The notes below the pieces were generated by a model. That model had not been told where the DNA came from and made no database searches. It saw nothing but the letters and a program-made list of their open reading frames with translations. The translations under genes and the position numbers were made by a program. Of a stretch of DNA of 64,000 bases, positions 11,294 through 23,883 are shown one piece after another (the stretch's first letter is position 1; each line of letters begins with the position of its first letter). The stretch is from assembly GCF_963576545.1 (NCBI RefSeq), contig NC_083639.1, positions 17,737,118-17,801,117 on the forward strand, written 5' to 3'. The DNA is from Limanda limanda (taxonomy: Eukaryota; Chordata; Actinopteri; Pleuronectiformes; Pleuronectidae).

Positions 11294-12114
11294 TTAAAGG
11301 GATACCTCACCCAAAAATAAAAATTCACTGGGAGGCTGTGGCTCAGGGGTAGAGCGGTGTTCTCCAACCTGGAGGTAGGCAGTTCGATCCCAAGACTTCC
11401 CCATCTGCATGCCGAAGTGTCCTTGGGCAAGATACTGAACCCTGAATGCCCCTGTTAGAACCATAAAGTGCTGCTATAAGATGCACTTTATGAATGTGTG
11501 TGTGAATGGGTGAATGTAAAACTGTACTGTCAACCGCTTTGAGTGGTCATCAAGACTAGAAAAGCGCTATATAAATACAAAATCATTTAACAATTATCTA
11601 CTCTATTATGGCGATGGAGGGGTGGGTGAAGAAGTGTTTGAGTCCACAAACAGTTTCTGGGGTAAACAGCGTTGCAGCCGAATCCATTCCAATTAAAGTA
11701 AATTGTAACCGATTTTTCGAATGTAAAAAAACAACAAAAAAACTGTGATGTCATCCAAGTATCCATAAACCCCGGCATTTAAATATGACTCCAAATGGCA
11801 TCAGAGGACATTTATGCTAAAAAGGTGGTGTAAATGATCTTGTATCGAGTCCAATTTGAATGTCGGTGCTAACAGACATGGATGACACGACACATGAGCA
11901 GTATGGAAACCTTTTATGTTTATTTTATGGGGGTTTTTTATGTTTGAAGAAGTGGTCGCAGCATACTTTAATTGTATTGGATTTGGCTGAAACGCTATTT
12001 ACCACTAAAACTCCAAAGTGTTTTGCGGACTCAAGCATTTCACCCCCCTTCCGTTGGGATAGTGGTGAGTAGATAATGAGTGCATTTTCATTTTTGGGTG
12101 AACTATCACTTTAA
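11294..12114. mobile_element. TTAA-type MITE with long inverted ends, split by a SINE
   Basis: The left end reads TTTAAAGGGATACCTCACCC and continues with an A-rich AAAAATAAAAATTCACT. The right end (12061-12114) is its near-complement, ending GGGTGAACTATCACTTTAAA. Inverted similarity runs more than 60 bp inward and includes GGTGAGTAGATAATGAG. TTAA at both ends (11294-11297 and 12111-12114) suggests a TTAA target duplication, as in piggyBac- or Kolobok-like elements; the superfamily is inference. A SINE at about 11329-11587 interrupts the left arm. Related copies lie at 32336-32578 and 48065-48399. Confidence 0.7.
11329..11587 (+). mobile_element. tRNA-derived SINE nested in the TTAA-type MITE
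   Basis: The head GGGAGGCTGTGGCTCAGGGG has an A-box-like TGGCTCAGGGG, and about 45 bp further a B-box-like AGTTCGATCC, the two internal RNA polymerase III promoter parts of a tRNA. A body motif GTGTCCTTGGGCAAGATACT follows. The 3' part contains CCGCTTTGAGTGGTCATCAA and AAAAGCGCTATATAAATAC, a tail seen in many fish SINEs. It interrupts the left arm of the surrounding MITE, so it inserted later. The exact ends and target duplication are unclear. Confidence 0.75.
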
Positions 12115-12263
12115 ACGCAAGGGTCTCCATTTCCTCTCATAAAAATTTGGTGTGAACTCTTAAACGTGTCTTGTATTTCAGCCTACGTGTGATGCACCTC
12201 TGCCTCACAGGTGAAATAAAGTTGAATTTGTTCTTGTTCAGAACACGTCCAGTTTAGTCCATG

Positions 12264-12808
12264 TTAAAGGTTCCGTGTGTAGAATTAAGTGACATCTAGT
12301 GGTGAAGTTGCATGGTGCAGCTGAATATCCCTCACCTCACCTGTAAGAGATCCTGTGGTAAACTTCAGTTGTCACAAAACTCAAAAGCGTTGTTCAAGTA
12401 ATTACAGGAAAAGTCGAACTTCAGTAAAAACAAAGCAATTACAGGCGTTCGTTGACCTTTGACCCGGTTCAAATAAAACAGTGGAAAATATTTATTAACA
12501 ACAGCTATGGATTAATGTCAACAGAAAATCTAAAAATGAAAATGTGACATTTAAAAAAACGTGTTAAATAAAACTACAGATGTACTGTAAGATGCTGCTG
12601 TAAAAAACATGGCGGCCTCCATATAGGACCCGCTCTCCGTGTTCATATAAACTATTTAAATATAAAGGGCCCATTCTAGGGTAAATAAAACAACCTTTGT
12701 ACAATTCAGATGATCAAACACAAAACACTCACTGATTATTATATTTATATTATTTTAAATGTCTGCCAATAGATCTCTTTCACCTAAACCCTACACACTG
12801 GACCTTCA
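12264..12808. mobile_element. MITE with AAAGGTTCCGTGTGTAG-type ends (copy 1)
   Basis: The left end is TTAAAGGTTCCGTGTGTAG and the right end, CTACACACTGGACCTTCAA, is its near-complement. Internal landmarks are GTGACATCTAGTGGTGAAG, AAACATGGCGGCCTCCAT and AAAGGGCCCATTCTAGGGTAA. I recognise this combination as a high-copy fish repeat. It ends about 30 bp before the ndrg3 CpG-rich promoter, so it is the immediate upstream neighbour of that promoter. A second copy is at 14829-15152. It has no coding capacity. Confidence 0.7.
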
Positions 12809-12837
12809 ACCCTCTATCTTTGGGTGTCGATTATTTG

Positions 12838-13000
12838 GGATCAGAGTGAGACCTCTGTCCGCTCCTCCTCCTCCCTGTGCCGTGGAACGCCTCCTCCCAT
12901 TGGCTCCTCCGCGGTGTCTGCGGCGCAGCGTGTAGTTCCGCGCCGCGTCACAGCGAAGAGACAGACGGGAGGAAGCGACGGACAGACAGACAACCACCGT
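12838..13000 (+). promoter_or_regulatory. ndrg3: CpG-rich ndrg3 promoter with inverted CCAAT box
   Basis: Base composition changes abruptly from the AT-rich repeat to a GC- and CpG-rich stretch. An inverted CCAAT box (ATTGG, 12899-12903) sits in CCTCCTCCCATTGGCTCCTC, with GC-rich motifs (GCGGTGTCTGCGGCGCAGCG) just downstream. No TATA box is visible. This is the layout of a broad housekeeping-type promoter. It is assigned to ndrg3 because a consensus donor follows at 13099 and the next gene feature on this strand is the ndrg3 start-codon exon. Confidence 0.65.
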
Positions 13001-13098
13001 GTGAACCGTGCGCCCAGACAACACCGTCCAGCCGGAAACCAAGCCACCGAGCCGGAGCCACCGGGGACACCTTTGGGTTCTTTTTTTTTACCGACGAG
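12940..13098 (+). other. ndrg3: ndrg3 non-coding exon 1 (5' end approximate)
   Basis: The CpG-rich stretch ends in ACCGACGAG followed by the strong donor GTGAGT at 13099. The next exon in this gene (26074-26157) starts with an acceptor and carries 27 bases of 5' UTR before the ATG, so an upstream non-coding exon is required; this is the best candidate. The transcription start is a guess. In vertebrate NDRG genes a spliced 5' UTR ahead of the MDELQD-type start is usual. Confidence 0.6.
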
Positions 13099-13204
13099 GT
13101 GAGTCTCAGCCCCGGGTCTTCACCTCATGTGTGCCCGCTACTCACTCACAGATGTGCCCGATGCCACAGGAGAGTATCTCTCCGCCCGCTGTCGAAAGCG
13201 ATGC

Positions 13205-13252
13205 TATCTCTCCCTCTCTCTCTCTCTCTCTATCCCTCTCTCTCTTTCTCTG
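13205..13252 (+). repeat. CT-rich microsatellite
   Basis: An interrupted (CT)n tract just inside ndrg3 intron 1, about 100 bp after the exon 1 donor. It may be GAGA-like promoter-proximal sequence or a simple repeat. Confidence 0.8.
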
Positions 13253-14828
13253 TACACCGAGCGGCTCGGTCCGGCAACCGTTAAACCGTCAAAAGTAAAA
13301 TGGAGAATCTAGTTGTTGATTCGCAGGAGATTCCGAACCGGTTTGAAAGCAGCGCTAGAGCCTGTAGCTCGGTGTCCAGTTAGATGAACGGAGCTCAGTG
13401 ATGCGACATAACCTCTGTGTCCTCCCGGTCCGTCCCTGTCCCTGTCCCCGTCCCTGTCTCCTATAGGGACTGCCTGCTTTATAATAATAACACAAGTTCT
13501 GCTCACAATCGTGATCCGACGGAGCGATGCGCTACATGGTTCATGTCCGAGCGGAAACAAGTGGAGACCATAGGAGACACGATAGCCGGATAGCTTCGTA
13601 GCGACACGGATTTATTACGGTAACGCGATACAAGTGTTAAATTCCCCTCAGGAGAAGAGGTTCTGCTTGAACACTACACTAGTGTGCTACAGCCTAAAAA
13701 CGAGGAGTTACGGTTATAAACTAACTAATTCAATAATACACTAGTTGTACCTTTCGGTTTACAGGAGCAATTCTAATATGATCACATGTTAGGATCACAT
13801 TTCCTATGGATGTCTCTGGCAGGACACCGTCATCCACAAAGGCCCACGTCCATGTGTGAGACACGCGTCTTTCCCACCTTATCAATCTTACCCCAGATAT
13901 TATTTTCTGTCTTCTGCACAATTCCTCTTGTTCGATAACACTTGTCCCTGTCCGGACCCATCATGATCAATCTGAGCTGCCGGGCCATCCACACACTCAC
14001 ACACACCACATGAATGATGACAATGTCACTGGTGGCCATGCGAAGGTCACACAGGTGGGCAGGGTAGGAGAGAGGCCATCAGGTGTTTCCCCTGACTCAA
14101 AACAACCACCGCCCCCCTGTGATGTGTTTTAAAAGGACGTTGTGCTTTACAGTTTCACAGTAAATCAGTAAGGACTCATGGGTGGGGGTAGGGGGGTTAA
14201 AGTAAATCTAAGTTAGAGATTGAATGACGCCATAAATTAACCCGAAGGTCATTGCAACCTTTGTAATAAGACCCACAAACATTGGTTGTGAATTCTAATC
14301 GTTAACATTGTAGTATCTTTATACTTTCATCTGGGTGTTGGTTGTAAATTCAGGTGTCCTCCCACAATGCCCTAAGCGATGTTGCGTTATCAGTTGGTCT
14401 TGAATGGAGCTTACACAATAAGCAACTACCAGGCGTTTGTTGTCACTCACAACATTGTCGACAAAGACTGGTGTTCAGTGGAGAAGAGTCAACAGATAAC
14501 AACCTATGGACAGATGGCTGCTCCTCAGAAGACCACTCAACCAGTCTTGTTTTTTGAAAGCAAGAGAAAGAGTAGATGGGGGTGGGGGGTTCAGTTTGAG
14601 GTTTATTGCCATATCGTTGGAAGCGGTCCGCTCCTGGTTGATAATTACAGTGAAAACCTACTGTTTAACTAATGGGAGTGTCAAAGGTTGTTTATTATGC
14701 TTTTACATTGTGCTTGAGATTTTTGAAAGCAGCAGGAAATGAATAGTCTCTCTAGGCCCTGACGATGAGCACTCAGTGAAATTTTGAATAATTTAAAACC
14801 TGTGTATGAGCTTTATTACAGCCCTTTG

Positions 14829-15152
14829 TTTAAAGGTTCACTGTGTAGGACATGCTGGTGTTTAGTGGTGAATAAGAATATTGCAACCAACATCGTCTCC
14901 CCGTCCCCTTCCAAACGTGTACGGTAACTCACATGTAAGGCCGTCCCTGGAGCCGGTGTTTGGTGTGTCCCCTCTGGGCTCCTGTAGAAACATGGCTGTG
15001 GAACATGGTGGTCTCTGTGGAAGTACTAGATACAAAAAGCTCTTTCTAAGGTGACAAATACACATTGACTTTTATTTTCAGGTGATTATACACTAAAGAA
15101 AACATAATTATGAATAGATCCTCTTAAATCTTACACACTGGACATTTCTAAA
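14829..15152. mobile_element. MITE, same family as 12264-12808 (copy 2)
   Basis: The left end TTTAAAGGTTCACTGTGTAG and the right end TTACACACTGGACATTTCTA are inverted near-copies and match the ends of the element at 12264. Shared interior pieces include TAGTGGTGAATAAG near the left end and CTCCTGTAGAAACATGGCTG. It is shorter (324 bp against 545 bp) because of internal deletion. It lies in ndrg3 intron 1. Confidence 0.65.
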
Positions 15153-18100
15153 GCCATCAGATTTTCTCACATTTCTTTAAACTGTGGAGGGACTCCTCTT
15201 TCCGCGAGTGCTCAGAGATATAAGTACAGAATAACCTCAGGCTTTCAGAGCAAACACCGACAGCATAATGCATAAGTTCTGTACTTATACTTTAAGCGAA
15301 TGATGTAAATTTATTTCAGTAGTTCAGCATTGAGAAGCAACACTTGTTAAGGTGCCTCTCAGGCTGGATTACAACATACACATGGTATTTTAGGGATTAC
15401 AGAGCACATAAAAGTGAGAGATGCTCTTGTGTTGAAGAGGATTTCTTGCAGGGATGAATGTCAGGGAATAATGCCCACTGGAGACGTGGAGACAGTAATT
15501 AAGCCACTGTGCTGACAGTGAGTCTGCCTGGTGTTCACTCTCACCTCAGCATTACTGTGTCTATTGGTTTTCCATTCCTGCAGGGCAAAACATAACCTGT
15601 GCCAGACAGGGACACGTATTGTCACTGTGAGTCATATTTTCAAATACCTCCATTTTCAACAGCACATCGTTGTGTCCCTTTGCTGTTGCTTTTCAGTCTT
15701 ACAGATATAACTGACAGGTTCTATTTGACACATTTGCAGCCATGAGGAAATGGTTCACAGCGCACTGTGTATGAGCCTGCCTCGGAGTCTTCCTCCTGGA
15801 GCTCAGGTGCTGCTGCTGTGCTTTGGTAACTGAACTGCATCTGTAACTTAAGTTGCACCAGGCGTAGAGTTACAGCACAAGCTCTGTCTGCACAGCAGCT
15901 TCAAGCTTTCAAAGCAGAACAGCTGATGCTACACACACCTCTGTTCTAGGTTAATGTCTTCAATTTCCTTTCAGCAGCCTATACAGACAGTTATCCTCTC
16001 TATCCCTGTTCAATCAGACTGTACTGCAGGGATGCTACTTACAGTAAAAGACAAAACACCTGAGACAGTCGCTAGCAGGCATGAGAGAAGGTGTCTACAC
16101 ATTTTTCAGACTTTCTTATCTGCTGGATCACACCCCGGCTGGGAGGAGGAGGGCTCATTGTGTCTCCATTTTCTTTATCAGCCGCTGGTGATGAGGAGAG
16201 GCATAGCACAGGTGGTTAGCTTGTTGATCCAAAGTGTTGGATGCAAGCCAGGTTGGACCACTGCCCTTCAGTGCTGCTGTTCATATTGGATTAGATATTT
16301 TCAGAGCCACACCATACATTTTAGCTAACTGTACACAATGTACTGCATCAACTTTCACTTTTACTCTTATCTCTTTTCTTTTGACAACTCTGGTGCTTTG
16401 CATTTCCTTCGTCAAAGCTCCAGCTCGTCCCTATTCCTTTCAGAAAATCTCACTACATCCAGAAAAGGAGACAAATCCCTGTCACTGATCAGCTGCCCCA
16501 CACACTCTGCACAGAGGACTCTCTGAACTTGAATGTGTAAGCAGCATTCAGCTTTTTTTTACTGTGTCTCACAATAGTCTGTGTAGGGCATGAATTATTC
16601 CATCCTCTGCTTGCTTTATTGGATTAGGGAACACCCAGGAAAGTTACATGGTTTAGTGGTTGTTATTGTGATGGACAACATAGCAAGCAACCCTAGAAGC
16701 TGCTAATTTAGACGGATGATTCCCAAAGACCTGATCATAAAAGGCATGCAGCTCAGTGTGAGTAGTGACTCATGTTAAACTGTTGAACATGTGAGGAAGA
16801 TAAATATTTGTCTGTGCAGTTGTATGACTTATTGGACGCCTTTTTTGCTGCTTTGAAACTCATTAAAAATCTATTGAGCGTTCTAAAAGCTATGATTGAA
16901 AGCTAAGCTTGAAGCTAACAGTTAAAACATCCCACGTTGTGTTGGTTGGCGTGACATGAAGAGAATGACTTATGTAAATGATAGAGGAAAAAGGTCATTC
17001 GATTTCAGCGGCGCCACCAGCTGAGCCGAGGATGGCTCAACAGCCCCCCCCCCCCTTCTTGTGGTTGCCAAGGACACCGCCGACCTCCGCAGCATGCACT
17101 TGCAAGGGAAGACGCCAGAGCAGCCACCTCTGTCTTTCCCTGGGAGATTGAGTTGTCAGTAATCAGTCATTGTGACCACATGGTTAACTCTATTAGCAGG
17201 GGCTTGTTCCTGTGAGGCAACAGGCCCATCGCACTGATTCATACACTGGAGCATGCAGAGACAGGCTCTGATTTAAAACCTCGTCATATACACAGGCGGT
17301 GGACTTTACTATCTGTCGGCTATCATGGGTCTGCGCTCTGTTAATGTTTTATGGAAGCAGTTTCTAATGTTTCCATCTGGCTTATTGTGTTTGTGTGTGG
17401 ACCTGTTTGCCCGCATGTGTGTGTGTGAGGTCGTGCTGCTGTCTCCCCAGCTGCCCTTCGGCCAGGCTGACCGCTGTCAACAGATCATGCTGAGCCACTA
17501 GCAGGATCCCACTCTTCTCCTCTGCCAGCTGGGACCCAGAACACACAGACACATGTACACTAGCATCCCTCTTGCACTTCTTCTTTCTCTGCACAGCCGA
17601 GCATCGCGGAGGAAATCCCCACAGACTGAGTGGCAGCTCGTCTAGTACAGCAGTAAAGGGGCAGGTACTCTATTAGCAGCAGCGAGTGCAGGGGCAGGCT
17701 TGACCATCAGTCTTGTTTATAGCCAGATAGCGGGAGGAGCCTAGCAAGGAGAGACTCATTCACACAAGTTCACACCTTTTTTTGACCTATCACAGCAGAT
17801 TTATAGTGACTCATTCATCTTTTGGTGTCCCACTTAGTAGGGACGATGTGTTCTGTTTTTTTTTCTCTCTTTCATCTCGTCCTCCCCCCAGGCCTTCCTT
17901 TGTGTGATACCTGGCTATGCTGGTGTGTATTGATTTATTGATGATATGTGTCATGTATCTACAGCTATCCAACGTTCTGTTTGTGTTGCAGTTCTCTTAT
18001 TAGTCTATTTATCATCGTTGGAAAAGATCAGCTATACAAGACGCTTGCAGGTTATTGTGTGACGACAAGGTAAAATATACACAGACTGAATACACTGTAT

Positions 18101-21100
18101 TCCAATTGTTCACACTCAAGACTGGTAATGTGGAGCCAGTGATGTCTTTTTATTAGGATGGATAATGTGACCTACTACCTGCATCACAATCATAATAGTA
18201 ATAAAAGTGATATTTATTATACTTCACTGCATGTCCCTCCTTCCATTCTGGCTACTAAAAACATCCCTCAGGGCATTTGGGGATATAAGAGGACAAACGG
18301 ACACAAGCACCTCTAAGAATCCTAACACACTAACCTATAAGGCTTTAAATTGATCTGCGGCTGGCGGTCGGGACCACTTCTTTACACCAAAATAGATGCT
18401 TGGGTGACTGTGAGGCTTTATAATACAATGCCTGTGCCTTGTATCAGGAGATATGTGGGAGGGTTGACTCACATCCTTTCAGCTCCCATCACATACACCC
18501 AACATACATATGTCATATACAAAATTCATAACTGCTACATGGACTTCTTGTCTGACAAAGGCCTAGTGTGTAAATTGAGCTTCCAGTTTGCCCGGTCTGA
18601 AACATTGCATCACTAGTGGAAAATATTGCTTTAGCTCTACTTTAGTGTAGTAGATTTAGCTTGCTGCTGGAAATTATGACTAATAATTTTAGGAACCACT
18701 GGGCTGTATTTAGGGTAGGCCACTTAGCTGTGCTCCGAGACCTGTCCTGCGTGGGTCTTCATGTGCAAGGTGACGCATACTGATGATGCCAATAGATAAG
18801 AGGTTATAAATCAGTACAGCCAGATGCTGCTCTTTAATCTCATAAGACCATTAGCAGATAAAGTGGCCTCTCAGGGAATAACGCAATTCTTTAAAAGCCC
18901 TCAGAGAGTAATGAGAGGGGTCTTGCATTCAGTGGCTCGGTAGGAATAGAGATGTGTATGAGATGGTATACAGTAGTTATGAATGTGCATATCCCAGAAT
19001 TTATTTACCTGTTTACAAAGATGTCTATTTCAGTCAATTTGTGAGTGCAACTGAGGAGAGGATGTCCCCAATCCTGCACGAGTATAGATGTAAGGGTTTG
19101 TATATGTGTGGGGAGGGGGAGGGGGTTTCCTCTTTTTGGCAGGCGGATCAGTGCAGTGGCTGCTACGTGCCAGTGAGTATCTTTGCAGATGGACCAGGCT
19201 GTTCCTCATATACTCGCAATAAGTTCAGGATTTCCTCATTTTAAAGAGACATGGATACAACCACACTGATACCCCTTTTACACCATAATTAGTGGGTATA
19301 GGCAGGTATTTAAATGTTATTTAACTCGCTATAAGGCAATTGTACACAAACATTGGCTATTTATGTATCAACGCCCGCAAGTTAAATTAACATCATAACA
19401 TTGCGTCTAGCCTGTAAAAATCCAGAAGAAAAATTAATTGGTGCTTTCACCCAGGTGTCTTGTTTCTATCAGTGCTACTGCTGATTGAAGCCGGTACCAA
19501 TGTCTACTGCCGAGTCATTTGAACTGGGAGTAAATGCCAATTGAATCCATTCCTATGGCAGACAAAAGTCAGATGTTAGTGGGTTTTTGGACCAGTGGAA
19601 AAAGGGCTAAAGGGTAAATATTAAAACCCGGAAGACGGGTTCATGAGTTATCCTCCCATACTAATTCTATTGGATTTGTGTTTGTGTCTTAAAACCCTCA
19701 TAACAGCACTCGCAATATTGTCCCTATGTGTAATATCCCATGCCCCATCCCAAGTACGACCTCTACTACATTTTTATCACTTGCATTTTGAGTTATGACC
19801 GGCCTGAGGCTGTGGATATTAAATGTGGTGGTGACAGAGTGAGTCTGCCTAAAGATTCAGTTTTCTGAAGTGGGCGATGAGTCAATTAAAGTAATGCAGC
19901 ATTTAGTGTTTATTAGACCCTTTTTAAAATCCATGGGATCAAACAAGGAGGCAGGTATTTGAGGAGCAACATTTGTTTCTTTTATTAACCCTCTTAAAAT
20001 AGATTTTCTGGTAGAGTGAGTTGCTTGTTGTGCATTTCCTTTTGTCTTTGCCAACAAGGAGACTTTATTTCTGTCTTCTCTCCAGTGGCTGTGTGTATCC
20101 ATGAGAACTTATTACACAAGCAAAATCAGACCTTAAACAACAGGACCCACAGTTTTCAGTTTGATTTCAAAGGCAGAGTATGGTGTTGTTTAAAATCTGT
20201 GGTGAGATATTAAATAGACCATTTTGATAGTCTTAAGAGAAAATACATTATAGATATGTCTAAGTTTTTGTTAAAGGGGAAAAAGATCTGTCAGCTTTTA
20301 TCAGGAGAAGCATAAGCTGTAAGGAGGATGATGGAGCCTCGCGAGAGCAAGCTATCATGTAATTAAGTAGACGTGAAGCATGGAGAGAAGTCTGTAAGTG
20401 AGTTTGAACTGATGCCGTGCTCCTTTGTGTGTGTGAGAGAGCGCGGGTGTGTGCGTGTGTTTGCTGACAGCATCAGCAGGGGATGTTCTGTGCTATAGGT
20501 CAGCTATTCTGTGATGAAGAACAAAAGAGCAAACTCCAGATCAGATTTTCTCCTGGGTCCTATCCCTCCGCTGTTGAACAGAATTCAACAGATTGAATCA
20601 AATTCAACGAGCCTTTCTATCAGGTGTGTTGTTATTGGCCGTACGGGGGGGGGGGGCTCAAATGCTAAACAAATGGATTTTCCTTTTCTAATTCTCTTAC
20701 CAAATGGCCCGGGTTAGAGCAGTAATCTGGAACTGAGCCTTGTCGCAGTCCATTAGCTTTACTCTTGTGCAAATTTGCTGTAAATAAGGCTTGGCCTGGT
20801 TATGAAAAGTTGGAGGGGAAGAGTTTTTTGATGACGTACCCACTGCATGGAAAAGTCTCCCTTTCCAAGGGTAAGGCGTGACCACCCTGGTGACTGTGCA
20901 GGGATAAGTTGTTTCCACTTGTTTTGTAGCCCTGACAGAAAAACAGTCTTCCACATTGAGGGCAGAAGACAGAAGTTAGGCAATGTGAATGGTTGGCAAG
21001 AGGAGAGATACTGTGGAATTTGTTCAGGCCTATTTTCTGTTGTGATGTGTAGCCTGGTGAGGTGCTGCCCGGAGACTGAGGCTCCAGTTGAGGACAAACA

Positions 21101-23804
21101 TGCTTGTTTTTCTATGTGTTAGCAACTGTCCTTAGAATAATTTGACTCTCAATAAAGAGAGGGCATGCAGGCAGAAGTCAATGCTTCCTCTTGCTGGAAC
21201 CGAATGGCTTATTGCCAGTAGCCATAGCCCAAATAAAGGGCTGGGTGGTTTATTGGACACAGCCCAATACAGGATGTCCTTTTTAATTGCTTCTAGGCCT
21301 GACTAGACCTGATCCTTTGCTCTGAGGGACATGTTGGGTATAGAAATGCAGACTAGTAGGGAGGATTGCCTTCAAGTCAGAAACCTTTTGGCATATCTCT
21401 AAATCATCTTTGAAGCATAGTTTGATCCACGTCAAGGGATCTTATTAGGTTAAAGTGAATATAATAAATACGCATTTTTTTTAATGAATGCATTGGTATT
21501 TTCTGTGTTGAGGGGTAAAACATACCGCAAATATTTATAGGGATAGAAATTCTGTCGTTTGATTTGATTTATAGGGTTATCATCAGACGACACCTGGCCC
21601 TATTGGCTTTCCAATAAAGTCTGTTCAAAACAGAACCAATGTACCAGAGGTGACTGAAACAATATGCATTATTTTACACTACAATCATGCATAAGTCAAG
21701 TCTTTACCAATGACAAATAGAAATGTCACATCCCCCAAAAGTGAAGCTGAAAACATTTTCTTTCCCCACTAGTTGCCAGTAGCATAGTTCATAAACCCTG
21801 TCTGTTCTATGTAAGCATCAGGGATATGAAACAAAAAAATAGTCAAATACAAATTCTCCAAAGATGGTTTCTATCATTCAGTTCTTATCACACTGATGTA
21901 TGTTGTTATTTAGGTGCTCATTTTTACTGATAAGGTAGGTTGTAATTAGTTTTTGATGACATAGAAGCAGGTTGAGATGTCATTAATGACAGCTGAGGTT
22001 GACCTGTGATTGGTCAGGCAGGTGTATCTCTGGGACCACGGCTTCTCTCCATCACTCCTGTGTAGATTCTGGCTCCAAATGATGTCACCAGTGCAGGATG
22101 GCAGCTCCCGAATCCAGCATGTTTAGGCTTCTTTTTTTGTGTGTGGAAGCGTAGACATGTCTTAAATCTTTTTTAGTCTTTCACTGTAAAGGGGACCAGT
22201 GTGAGAATAATTGAGGATCTCAGCTTTGTATCACCATGGCAATATGTCTGTTGGCTGTCAGGGTCTCTACAGAGACTCAGACGTTGGTCAATATAAGGTC
22301 ATCAAGGTGACATTCACTTGATCAGCCTGAGGCCAGAGGGGTCAATGCTCATGACATGAGTGATGATACCATGTGTATTCAAAGTCATGGTGGCCATGGT
22401 AATAACATTACTGCAATAACAATTAGGAGGAAAGAGGACTAATTGAACAGGCTGAAGGAAGCGTTGGCATCCATGGGCTCTGAGTTGTCCATCATGTGGC
22501 CTGCCACAGCCCAAGGTGAGATGGAGATGAATAGACAAAGACAGGGAACGAGTGTACAGAGGGGAGGAGGAAGATGTTGGAGTGAGGCACGAAAAAGCAG
22601 GTGGAGGATTAGAGAATGTGTTCATCGATCAGCCCTGTCTGCTGACATGGCAGCTAGGACCCCCCCCCATTTTTGGCATGGACATCATAAATGTACAATA
22701 GGTGTTTTGCCACAAGTCTCTATATCCACATATGCAAGGCACCTGCACCTCAGCATTAAGGTAAAGGCCCGTCATCTTTTTTCTCCTAGCAGCTGAAATG
22801 ATAGGACAATATGTGTGAGGTAGGCAGCAATGCTTGCCAACAGGAGAGGGACTCTCGGAGCAATGCCAGATAAGTTATCCGTTTATTAAACTGACGGATT
22901 TCCTCATGTCTTTGCAATTCTTCAGATTAAATCATTGTGTCAGAATTCAAAGCCTCCTGATGTCCCGGAGGCAGAACTGACACTAGGCTGTCGTAAAGGC
23001 TGACCTCTGGTATTGGCCATGGGGTTTACCTCTGACGAGACTTTTATCTGCTGTCATTTGTTTGAGCAGCACAGTTCCTTCGCTGCATGCGCATGATATT
23101 TAGCCCTGAGATGAGGCCCAGCTGGCAGCTACACACTGTGCAGGGAAATGGAGCTGAAGAAAAAATAAGGGAAATGATATGTGAGGGTCAGCATGTAATT
23201 TGTGTAACTTCTCAAGCAGAAGAGCAGAGTAAAACAGATTCTGGTGACTGTTTGTGAGTCATTTACAACAGATAGTCCTGTTGTTGAGGCTGGAAGGACC
23301 CTCCATCCATCACCCATCCTCCTCCTCATTAGTGATATGAGAAACACAAGCTGCAGGGTTTATAAATGGAATTTCCCTTCCTTCATCTGGGACGACTACT
23401 TCTGATTTTCTATTGCAATTACACTAATCCTTTCTGTCATATCTCGACAGTCTGCACGACTGATATAAGTTTGTAAGATTGTCGGGGGTAAACGATGCTG
23501 AAAGCGGTAAGCACATGTTTAGAGCTTCTCCTAATCATTACCAAGTAATTTCTTCCACTATATATATTGCCCTTGCCTCACATCTCTCCCTTGGGGCTAG
23601 CCGGCTTAGAATAAACATCAGCAACCAGCTTTGTCTCTATGGCAACCGCTGCGCAGGATGAACGGTAGAGCAGGCATGGAGTAGGTAAAGACAGGGTTTG
23701 GATGGCAGCGGATGATGCTGAATGTGAGCTGGTGTTCTTTAAGGTGATTTGTTGCAAGGCAAAGGGCTGTGAGATCTGCTAGAGCCGACAGTTGTTTATA
23801 TTTC

Positions 23805-23844
23805 CATCAGGTGGACACTAAAGGATGACAGTGTCCACCTGATG
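23805..23844. repeat. Perfect hairpin, 15-bp arms and 10-bp loop
   Basis: CATCAGGTGGACACT at 23805-23819 is matched exactly by its reverse complement at 23830-23844, with a 10-base spacer. It lies in ndrg3 intron 1 and runs directly into a tandem repeat that reuses part of the spacer (AAAGGATGAC). Confidence 0.85.
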
Positions 23845-23849
23845 GGTGG

Positions 23850-23883
23850 AAGGATGACTAAAGGACAAGGATGACTAAAGGAC
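23850..23883 (+). repeat. 17-bp tandem repeat, two exact copies
   Basis: AAGGATGACTAAAGGAC occurs at 23850-23866 and again at 23867-23883. The related AAAGGATGAC occurs in the loop of the preceding hairpin, and shorter AAAGGACA pieces follow to about 23896. This suggests replication slippage around the hairpin. Confidence 0.85.

Noticed and set aside
11329..11400. tRNA gene
   Set aside because: A and B boxes are present, but the cloverleaf is degenerate and the sequence continues into a SINE body and tail.
12877..13298. Several ORFs over the ndrg3 CpG island
   Set aside because: CpG-rich DNA has few stop codons. The strong donor at 13099 and the known NDRG start exon at 26074 fit a non-coding first exon better.
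16194..16290. Possible tRNA-like SINE head
   Set aside because: Weak resemblance only, with no B box, tail or target duplication.
22860..23130. Possible ultraconserved element in ndrg3 intron 1
   Set aside because: The composition looks non-random, but conservation cannot be judged from one sequence, so it is only mentioned in the intron entry.
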